Positions 6,431 to 11,805 of a DNA stretch of 11,805 nt are shown in pieces (position 1 is the stretch's first letter; each line of letters opens with the position of its first letter). The DNA is from Candidatus Dojkabacteria bacterium (GTDB lineage: Bacteria > Patescibacteriota > Dojkabacteria > B142 > WJKM01). The position numbers and the translations under genes were made by a program. Below the pieces are notes generated by a model. The model did not search any database and was not told the DNA's origin. It saw only the letters and a list, made by a program, of their open reading frames with translations. The stretch is from contig JAGQLH010000041.1 in NCBI GenBank assembly GCA_020429465.1, positions 1-11,805 of the forward strand, given 5' to 3'.

Positions 6431-6592
6431 CTACTCACTTTTCTCAAGGTTCAAACTTACTACTTCTTCTACACTCAGCTTATTTCTCTCCTGAACCAAA
6501 CCGTACACCATAGCTACAATAGCAACTATAATAATAGTTACAATAATAACAATAAGGATAACTATACTTGTAGGGACCTTTTCATCTTTCAT
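6431..6592 (-). CDS. Small single-pass membrane protein, 53 aa
   Basis: The frame begins MKDEKVPTS and continues with a run of about 20 almost purely aliphatic residues (roughly 10-30, rich in I and V), then YGLVQERNKLSVEEVVSL and a charged end. This is a clear single transmembrane helix followed by a short amphipathic helix on the other face. It is too short for many gene callers, but a consensus TATAAT lies exactly 8 bases before the ATG, giving a start point at or next to the ATG. That arrangement supports a real, leaderless gene. It converges with the 64-aa gene and is divergent from the RhuM-Fic gene across 96 bases. Function unknown; no similarity recognised. Confidence 0.65.
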   Translation of the reverse strand: MKDEKVPTSIVILIVIIVTIIIVAIVAMVYGLVQERNKLSVEEVVSLNLEKSE

Positions 6593-6600
6593 GGTACAAA

Positions 6601-6606
6601 ATTATA
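6601..6606 (-). promoter_or_regulatory. -10 box at leaderless spacing for the 53-aa gene
   Basis: Consensus TATAAT on the minus strand, 8 bases before the ATG at 6592, with no recognisable -35. Transcription would begin at, or one or two bases before, the start codon. Confidence 0.6.
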
Positions 6607-6651
6607 CAATGTAGTAGGATGCATTATATTTTCTCACATTTGAATATATAG

Positions 6652-6680
6652 TTGAATAGTGTAATAAAGCGTACTACAAT
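6652..6680 (+). promoter_or_regulatory. Promoter of the RhuM-Fic gene, leaderless spacing
   Basis: TTGAAT (6652-6657), a 17-bp spacer and TACAAT (6675-6680) form a good sigma70-type promoter ending 8 bases before the ATG at 6689. The predicted start point falls within two bases of the start codon, so the mRNA should be leaderless. Confidence 0.7.
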
Positions 6681-6688
6681 AAATAACC

Positions 6689-7567
6689 ATGATAAACCAT
6701 CCTAAGCTCAAAACTATTTCGAATCACGATATTAGAGTTGCCTTCTCTATAGATCAAGAAACTCTTGAGAATGCGCTCTCTTTACTACACAGTGATACTA
6801 AAGATTCTTATGATTTTAGTACATTCTTAGCACTTAGCTTCATTATAGACACAGAAGAAGCTCGCAAAATAAAGGAGTGGGCTAGTGAATCACTGGAATC
6901 TTACATAGGAAAAGGATATATCATCGACAAAGATGCACTGCAAACTACGCAGCAGGAGCGACTTTCAGAGCTTCATGAAGTCATTTCTCTCATGAGGGAT
7001 AACGTAGACAATAAAGTATTTGAAGGAAAAGAACAAGATCTATTTTCTCTCATAGAAGATTACGCACATACGTGGGATGTATTTCATCGCTTCGATAAAG
7101 ATCAGTTATTAGTGGAAGAAGTGCATACAAACGCACGGTATTCCTTATCTTATGATGATGCTCAGCATGTTATTAAAGAACTCAGATCTGTACTTGTAAA
7201 AAAGGATATAGCTACTGATGTATTTGGATATGGAGGAGATCAAGGACTACATGCAATTATTGGAATAATTGGTCAATCCTTTGGTGGACATGAGGTATAT
7301 CCAAGCATCGAGGAAAAAGCTGCTCATATTTTGTATCTAATCATTAAAGACCACCCTTTTGTAGACGGCAATAAACGTATAGCTTCAGCACTATTCATTT
7401 ACTTTCTCGAAAAAAATAATTTCAGTTGGAATGTTAATAAACAAAAGAAGATTAATGATAATGCTTTGGTAGCATTGGCTTTGTTAGTTGCAACAAGTGA
7501 ACCACGCGATAAAGAAACTATGATCCAGCTGATCATCCGTCTTCTTCAAAACGATTTCAACGGCTAA
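6689..7567 (+). CDS. RhuM-like/Fic (death-on-curing type) protein
   Basis: 292 residues, cytosolic, two parts. The N-terminal part (~10-90) includes EEARKIKEWASESLESYIGKGYIIDKDAL, which resembles the end of the RhuM virulence-protein domain (FR.WAT..L..Y..KGF..D...L). The C-terminal part (~150-290) is a Fic/Doc domain with the complete active-site motif HPFVDGNKR (222-230): the His base, the acidic residue and the GNKR that grips the nucleotide phosphates. It should transfer AMP or another phosphate-containing group to a protein target. I see no clear inhibitory helix ([S/T]xxxE[G/N]) within the protein. No partner gene of Phd or antitoxin type is adjacent; the nearest is the divergent 53-aa membrane protein. 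It could be a toxin or a housekeeping modifier; the target is unknown. It has its own promoter with leaderless spacing. gdhA follows after 78 bases on the same strand. Confidence 0.88.
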   Translation: MINHPKLKTISNHDIRVAFSIDQETLENALSLLHSDTKDSYDFSTFLALSFIIDTEEARKIKEWASESLESYIGKGYIIDKDALQTTQQERLSELHEVISLMRDNVDNKVFEGKEQDLFSLIEDYAHTWDVFHRFDKDQLLVEEVHTNARYSLSYDDAQHVIKELRSVLVKKDIATDVFGYGGDQGLHAIIGIIGQSFGGHEVYPSIEEKAAHILYLIIKDHPFVDGNKRIASALFIYFLEKNNFSWNVNKQKKINDNALVALALLVATSEPRDKETMIQLIIRLLQNDFNG

Positions 7568-7568
7568 A

Positions 7569-7584
7569 TTCGGTATTCACCGAA
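7569..7584 (+). terminator. Weak terminator-like hairpin after the RhuM-Fic gene
   Basis: TTCGGT-ATTC-ACCGAA is a perfect 6-bp stem with a 4-base loop two bases after the stop codon, followed by AAATTTG rather than a real T-run. Termination would be inefficient, so some read-through into gdhA is possible. Confidence 0.35.
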
Positions 7585-7594
7585 AATTTGTGAC

Positions 7595-7624
7595 CTACTA
7601 TTTTTGTAGTAGTTAGTCTAACTA
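7595..7624 (+). promoter_or_regulatory. Tandem palindromes in front of gdhA
   Basis: CTACTA-TTTTTG-TAGTAG (7595-7612) overlaps the odd-centred palindrome TAGTTAGTCTAACTA (7610-7624). They lie 21-51 bases before the gdhA ATG, where operators or leader hairpins are expected. I could not fix a convincing -35/-10 pair here, so whether they act as DNA or RNA is open. Confidence 0.4.
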
Positions 7625-7645
7625 TTACTTTATTGCCTAGCTGCC

Positions 7646-8989
7646 ATGAACTACTCAATCCAAAAATTTCTAAAGAGCGTTGAAAATAAAAACCCACACC
7701 AGCCTGAATTTATGCAAACTGTAGAAGAAGTTATTTCCTCACTCGAACCATTACTTTCTGAACACCCAGAATATTTCGAATCTAAAATATTAGAACGTAT
7801 AGTAGAGCCGGAGCGGATTATACAATTTAGAGTAACCTGGGTTGATGATAACGGGGATGTTCAAATAAATAAAGGCTATCGAATACAGTTTAATAGTGCT
7901 TTAGGTCCATACAAAGGTGGATTGAGATTTCATCCGAGTGTTAATCTCAGTATTCTGAAATTTCTTGGCTTTGAACAAATATTTAAAAATAGCCTTACCG
8001 GATTACCACTTGGGGGTGGAAAGGGTGGATCAGACTTTGATCCGAAAGGAAAGTCAGATCAAGAAATCATGCGGTTCTGCCAGGCTTTTATGAGTGAACT
8101 CTATCGACACATTGGACCTTCTTTAGATGTACCAGCGGGAGACATTGGTGTAGGTGGTACTGAAGTTGGATATCTATTTGGAATGTACAAAAAACTTCGG
8201 AATGAGTTCACCGGTGTACTTACAGGAAAACCACTAGAATCTGGAGGGAGTTTAATTAGGCCAGAGGCTACAGGGTACGGACTCCTTTACTTTTTAAATG
8301 AAATGATTGAAGAGGCTGGAGATTCAATTGAAGGAAAAACTATAGCAGTTTCTGGTTCAGGGAATGTCGCACAGTTCGCAGTAGAAAAGGCACTGGAGCT
8401 AGGTGCAAAGGTCGTAACAATGTCTGACTCATCTGGTTTTATATATGATGCAGAGGGTATAACCAAGGAAAAATTACACTTTATAATGAAATTGAAAAAC
8501 AAAGAAAAAGCGAGGATTCAAGAGTATATAAAAACTTACACATCTGCACAATACCTTGAAAATAAAAATCCATGGAGTTTTGCGAAGTATGATGTAGCGC
8601 TACCATGTGCGACTCAAAATGAAATTACTGCTGATGATGCACAAGGATTGATTACAAATGGTGTTAAATACGTAGCTGAGGGAGCAAATATGCCTTCTAC
8701 TAATGAGGCAATTGAATTATTTAAGAAGAATAATGTAGTATTTGGACCAGCGAAAGCTTGCAATGCTGGTGGTGTAGCTGTTTCTGGGTTAGAAATGTCA
8801 CAAAATAGTCTCAGACTACAATGGACGCGAGAGGAAGTAGATGAAGAACTAAAAAAAATCATGAGTAAAATTCATGCTCAGTGTGTTGAGCATGGTTCTA
8901 CGAAAAAAGGAGTTGATTACCTATCTGGAGCGAATAGGGCAGGATTTAAACGAGTAGCGGACGCAATGCTACAACAAGGAATCATGTAA
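7646..8989 (+). CDS. gdhA: NADP-type glutamate dehydrogenase
   Basis: Cytosolic enzyme interconverting 2-oxoglutarate plus ammonium with glutamate. The 447 residues match the hexameric small-subunit family. Landmarks: FRVTWVDDNG (61-70), KGYRIQFNSALGPYKGGLRFHP with the substrate-binding KGGLRF at 90-95, PLGGGKGGSDFDP with catalytic Lys126, DVPAGDIGVGG with Asp166, RPEATGYG (205-212), the Rossmann loop VSGSGNVAQFA (235-245), CATQNE (321-326), and GANMPS (346-351). The strand after the Rossmann loop ends in TMSDSSG (258-264), as in NADP-dependent E. coli GdhA, rather than in an acidic residue; this favours NADP and the biosynthetic direction. Full length, no SD. Two palindromes lie just upstream. 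With glnA nearby it makes a two-enzyme ammonium-assimilation set. Its last 21 bases overlap the end of the convergent DUF3592-like gene. Confidence 0.97.
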   Translation: MNYSIQKFLKSVENKNPHQPEFMQTVEEVISSLEPLLSEHPEYFESKILERIVEPERIIQFRVTWVDDNGDVQINKGYRIQFNSALGPYKGGLRFHPSVNLSILKFLGFEQIFKNSLTGLPLGGGKGGSDFDPKGKSDQEIMRFCQAFMSELYRHIGPSLDVPAGDIGVGGTEVGYLFGMYKKLRNEFTGVLTGKPLESGGSLIRPEATGYGLLYFLNEMIEEAGDSIEGKTIAVSGSGNVAQFAVEKALELGAKVVTMSDSSGFIYDAEGITKEKLHFIMKLKNKEKARIQEYIKTYTSAQYLENKNPWSFAKYDVALPCATQNEITADDAQGLITNGVKYVAEGANMPSTNEAIELFKKNNVVFGPAKACNAGGVAVSGLEMSQNSLRLQWTREEVDEELKKIMSKIHAQCVEHGSTKKGVDYLSGANRAGFKRVADAMLQQGIM

Positions 8990-9910
8990 AAATGCCTCAA
9001 CTAGAATCCAAATAAATCCTAGTAGGAACATTCCCAGAACAATAAAAAGAAATTTAGCGCGAGAACTAAATTGCTTCATTGGAATTTGAACTGCTCCCTG
9101 TTCATCGATATCAAGTAGCTGATTAGCTCCCAGCACTGCCGAGGATTTACCATTATGGATAATTTTAAAATGAGTTGATTGAATTTCTGGATCAGAAGAA
9201 AGATCTTTTGTACGGCGTTGTACCTCAGTATTAGGCAGGTTTAAATACTGGTGTGAGGCAGAAGTTCCAAGCATTGGAACATGTTCTTTTACTGTAATAG
9301 TTCCATTACCATCGAGTGTTCTAAATTCCATATTCATAACAGGAATATTATTAATTCGAAGTTTTGAAGGAGAAAGCTTTGTGAGTATTGCTTGTGAAAT
9401 AGTTCCATACTTATACAATTGAATGAAACCATAGCTACGGCGAGCACTAAAATAGGCTATTATAAAACCAATAGAAGGAAAAATAAGTAAAAAGAGAAGT
9501 GAAAAATCAAATCCTTCCCCAAGTGTTGTACCCAAGACTATTACTTCTGGTTTATCAGGGCGTACTGAAACTATAACACTTTGAGTTCCTCGTAAATCAT
9601 CTGAATGACTTGCTATTGTACTGGTATATGGCTTCCCCTCAACGTAATAATTCACCGTATACTTTATAACATCACGATCATTTATAGTTATTGAAGTTCG
9701 CTCTCTATCTGTAATTAAAGCGTTTACCTGGATGGGTGCTATTTCACTTCCAGAAAGATAAAATTCATAAAAGCTAGTGAAGTAACTAAAAAAGGTAATT
9801 GAACTAAAAATACCGACAATAAGAAAAATAAGACCAAATACAAATAGTGGATTAGACACAAAAATATAAAGAATTTGAAATGGACTTACAAAGCGATTCT
9901 GAGGTGTCAT
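8969..9910 (-). CDS. Three-TM membrane protein, DUF3592-like
   Basis: 313 residues with hydrophobic segments at about 20-42, 135-154 and 284-304. Two soluble beta-rich parts lie between them. The first (59-129) has IKYTVNYYVEGKPY and VIVSVRPDKPEVIVLG, the pattern of DUF3592 (a Y.V.G..Y strand pair and a basic-x-P-x-x-P turn). The second (168-270) begins YGTISQAILTKLSPS and has INNIPVMNMEFRTLDG, again DUF3592-like. Function is unknown for the family. By topology the two soluble parts should face opposite sides of the membrane if all three segments cross. It follows the dockerin-like gene by 22 bases but has its own -10 (TATAAT, 5 bases before the ATG). Its 3' end overlaps the end of gdhA by 21 bases, tail to tail. 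Confidence 0.8.
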   Translation of the reverse strand: MTPQNRFVSPFQILYIFVSNPLFVFGLIFLIVGIFSSITFFSYFTSFYEFYLSGSEIAPIQVNALITDRERTSITINDRDVIKYTVNYYVEGKPYTSTIASHSDDLRGTQSVIVSVRPDKPEVIVLGTTLGEGFDFSLLFLLIFPSIGFIIAYFSARRSYGFIQLYKYGTISQAILTKLSPSKLRINNIPVMNMEFRTLDGNGTITVKEHVPMLGTSASHQYLNLPNTEVQRRTKDLSSDPEIQSTHFKIIHNGKSSAVLGANQLLDIDEQGAVQIPMKQFSSRAKFLFIVLGMFLLGFIWILVEAFLHDSLL

Positions 9911-9915
9911 ATGAA

Positions 9916-9921
9916 ATTATA
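9916..9921 (-). promoter_or_regulatory. -10 box at leaderless spacing for the DUF3592-like gene
   Basis: Consensus TATAAT on the minus strand, ending 5 bases before the ATG at 9910, so the start point would fall on the ATG. No -35 is clear 17 bp upstream, which lies inside the preceding gene. Confidence 0.5.
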
Positions 9922-9932
9922 GGTATGAGAAT

Positions 9933-11339
9933 TTATAGAGCAGCCTGAGACATTGATTTCGTAAACAATTTAAAATCAATAATATTCACAACCCCATCTT
10001 CATCTAAGTCACAGATTGTAGCATTCTCCTTATAGCAAGTAATAAAATTTTCTTCACTAAGTACTAATTCCTGATCTGATCTAATAGGTAGATGTTCTAA
10101 GGTAGCTCCCGTGTCTGTAATGTGTGATACCTCTGGTATTGTTTCTCCTGTATCTGTTTGTAATAATTCCAAGCTACTTCCGGTAGACGATGGTAAAGTT
10201 TCTTTATTCGTAGTTTCTTCAATCCCCACAACTGGCAAAGTGTTGGTAAGCACAATATTCGGATCTCCAATGTAGTACCACCAATTATTAAATATTTCGT
10301 CTAATCCAGTTCCTTCGAAATAAGGAATCCTATTAAACCACCACGTTAAATACCCATTTTTTGAACATCCCCATAACGAGCAATCAACCGGATCTAATGA
10401 AGTTTTCGAAGTAGAAACGTTAGGATAATCTGCAAAATTATTACAGTAGCTTTGTTTTCTCGTCTGATTGGAATAATCACCTCTTTGAGAAGCGTTTGGT
10501 GGGAAATCAACTGTTCCGCAACCACTATAATCAAAACTTGCTGATTCAAATGAATTCATCCAGAATTTGTCCCAATTAGTCGCCAGCGAATTTTGTTCAC
10601 CACCATTATAAACTTCACGCATAGTCTCTTGTACCCTGTGCCCAAAATTCGTAATCATATAATCTAATCCTAGTTCATAGTTGAATCCCATAACGGGAAT
10701 TGTTTTTTCACACTCATCAGAGATAATATGATCAGAAGCTAATGGAAAACCTTCCGGACCATAGAGAACTGAGGAATGAAGTCCAAACCATGGCCCACCG
10801 AAAATCCATACTTCATCTATTTTTCCACTATTTACTTCTTCGCATATTGCATGTCTATTTAATATCCAGGGATAATCTGCTGCATCGGGAGAGTAGCATG
10901 ATGTATGACTTGGTAAATCATTAATGCAATTAATATAGGCAATATCACTATATCGAAACCCATCCGCTTTTGGTATGAAAGCATCGTTTACTTCAACAAT
11001 ATCAGTAACATTGTATGTGAGAAGTTCTCGAGAAGCTACCCCTACCCATTCTACATAATCATCTACAAGTTCATAGGGATCATTCCATTGCTTCGAAACT
11101 GTTAGCTTGGCATTACCTTGAGATGAAATTCGTGGATCATAGATAAGAACCAAGACGTCTTGTTCTAATTTTGTACCTGCAATATTTTCAGCAATTGGTA
11201 AAATTCCATCTGCATCTTCACTTATCAAAAATTGCCATGCAATAGAGGCGAGCAAATAAAGACTCGTAAAGGATAGAATTATCTTAAGAAATTTAGCAGC
11301 TATTTCGTAAACATTAAATTGTGATGGATCACCTTTCAT
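9933..11339 (-). CDS. Membrane-anchored Cys-rich ectodomain protein with C-terminal dockerin-like Ca site
   Basis: From ATG 11339 the product has 468 residues; a TTG at 11357 would add six. One hydrophobic segment (about 16-37, FLKIILSFTSLYLLASIAWQ) is a signal anchor. The large ectodomain has VLVLIYDPRIS, WNDPYELVDDYVEWV, DEVWIFGGPWFGLHSS, ELGLDYMITNFGHRVQETM and CGTVDFPPNASQRGDYS. I associate this combination with uncharacterised bacterial secreted proteins and can assign no activity. Ten cysteines, all after the membrane segment, suggest disulfides outside the cell. A Ser/Thr/Glu-rich low-complexity linker precedes the C-terminal CDLDEDGVVNIIDFKLF, a dockerin/EF-hand-like Ca loop (D-x-D-x-D-G-x-V-N-x-x-D). 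Only one loop is present, whereas type I dockerins have two. It is the first gene of a tandem pair with the DUF3592-like gene and divergent from yaaA. No SD is present. Confidence 0.82.
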   Translation of the reverse strand: MKGDPSQFNVYEIAAKFLKIILSFTSLYLLASIAWQFLISEDADGILPIAENIAGTKLEQDVLVLIYDPRISSQGNAKLTVSKQWNDPYELVDDYVEWVGVASRELLTYNVTDIVEVNDAFIPKADGFRYSDIAYINCINDLPSHTSCYSPDAADYPWILNRHAICEEVNSGKIDEVWIFGGPWFGLHSSVLYGPEGFPLASDHIISDECEKTIPVMGFNYELGLDYMITNFGHRVQETMREVYNGGEQNSLATNWDKFWMNSFESASFDYSGCGTVDFPPNASQRGDYSNQTRKQSYCNNFADYPNVSTSKTSLDPVDCSLWGCSKNGYLTWWFNRIPYFEGTGLDEIFNNWWYYIGDPNIVLTNTLPVVGIEETTNKETLPSSTGSSLELLQTDTGETIPEVSHITDTGATLEHLPIRSDQELVLSEENFITCYKENATICDLDEDGVVNIIDFKLFTKSMSQAAL

Positions 11340-11416
11340 TTTTCTGGATAGCAACAACTTGATACTCTATAATAAAACATATGCCCAGATATTTACATAG
11401 TGATTCTATTACTTGA

Positions 11417-11805
11417 ATGATAATTTTAACGTCTCCTTCCAAATCTCTTGACTTAGAAAGCTCCTATCGTGAACACATCGTAACTCAACCAGTATTTCTG
11501 TCACAAACTTCTTTTTTGCATCGAGAGCTTGTGAACTTTACTCAAGGACAATTAAAAAAATTACTGAAAGTAAGTGATTCACTTGCCGAACTTAATTACA
11601 ATAGATATCAGAGTTGGAAGCAAAATCATAACCTTTCAAACAGCAGGCCGGCTTTATTTACCTTCAATGGTGATGTATTTAAAGAACTAGAATTACAAAA
11701 TTACGAACATAAAGAACATATGTATGCTCAGAAATCGCTTCGTATTCTTTCTGGATTTTATGGGATAGTACGTGCTTTAGATCTGATTCAACCATATAGA
11801 TTAGA
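11417..11805 (+). CDS. yaaA: YaaA-family peroxide stress protein (3' end outside window)
   Basis: The frame is open from ATG 11417 to the right edge (129 codons). It matches the YaaA/DUF328 family from residue 1: MIILTSPSKSLD (family MLILISPAKTLD), a QLKKLLKVSDSLAELNYNRYQSW stretch (family L..IS..LA.LN..R...W), PALFTFNGDVFKEL (family .A...F.GDVY..L), then AQKSLRILSGFYGIVRALDLIQPYRL (family .Q..LR.LSGLYG.LRPLD...PYRLEM). Members run about 250 residues, so roughly half is here. In E. coli YaaA limits free iron and protects DNA and proteins during H2O2 stress. It starts 77 bases from the divergent dockerin-like gene. No SD; TATAAT at 11368-11373 is a possible -10 but has no good -35. Confidence 0.92.
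   Translation, partial: MIILTSPSKSLDLESSYREHIVTQPVFLSQTSFLHRELVNFTQGQLKKLLKVSDSLAELNYNRYQSWKQNHNLSNSRPALFTFNGDVFKELELQNYEHKEHMYAQKSLRILSGFYGIVRALDLIQPYRL

Noticed and set aside
7595..7612. ANTAR-type hexaloop before gdhA
   Set aside because: The loop is TTTTTG, without A1 and G4, and the overlapping second palindrome has no 6-base loop.
8287..8862. Two minus-strand frames of 71 and 82 aa
   Set aside because: Antisense shadows of gdhA, Ser/Phe-rich as expected from the complement of coding DNA.
1700..8989. Alternative genetic code (TGA read as Gly or Trp)
   Set aside because: glnA, gdhA and the Fic gene are intact with normal Gly and Trp codons and no in-frame TGA.
10742..10924. 60-aa plus-strand frame
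   Set aside because: Antisense shadow inside the dockerin-like protein gene.
11340..11357. TTG start adding six residues to the dockerin-like protein
   Set aside because: No SD or promoter supports it, and an ATG follows six codons later with a normal signal-anchor layout.

Overview
The window is low-GC bacterial DNA that reads with the standard code: glnA and gdhA are intact, with no in-frame TGA. It has no mobile elements, rRNA, tRNA or CRISPR. No gene start that I checked has a recognisable Shine-Dalgarno sequence. Three starts instead have a -10 box 5-8 bases before the ATG, as expected for leaderless mRNAs. Low GC, missing SD signals, many secreted or membrane proteins of unknown function and a RhuM-Fic protein suggest an uncultivated lineage, possibly Patescibacteria/CPR. 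That assignment is a guess, because there is no phylogenetic marker here.

Layout. 1-1595 (-): 5' part of a membrane-anchored, surface right-handed beta-helix protein running off the left edge. 1656-4042 (-): a nitrogen module. A GAF-ANTAR RNA-binding regulator is followed, after a 255-base leader rich in hairpins, by glnA and a strong intrinsic terminator. 4204-6079: two convergent, related alpha/beta-hydrolase-like genes. One is cytosolic (+). The other is a Tat-exported lipoprotein (-) whose last ~60 codons, with the presumed catalytic His, lie in another frame. 6224-6592: two convergent genes for tiny putative membrane proteins. 6689-7567 (+): RhuM-like/Fic fusion. 7646-8989 (+): NADP-type glutamate dehydrogenase. 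8969-11339 (-): a three-TM DUF3592-like protein and, upstream of it, a membrane-anchored Cys-rich ectodomain protein ending in one dockerin-like Ca-binding loop. 11417-11805 (+): 5' part of yaaA.

The clearest theme is ammonium assimilation: glutamine synthetase, glutamate dehydrogenase and an ANTAR protein. ANTAR proteins typically act by stabilising paired hexaloop hairpins in leader RNAs. The glnA leader holds three 5-bp hairpins each with a 6-base loop; one loop has the A1/G4 pattern known for ANTAR targets and a second keeps G4. This suggests a local RNA-level glnA circuit and is the most interesting hypothesis in the window. Glutamine synthetase also has Trp where the adenylylated Tyr lies in enterobacterial enzymes, so control by adenylylation is unlikely.
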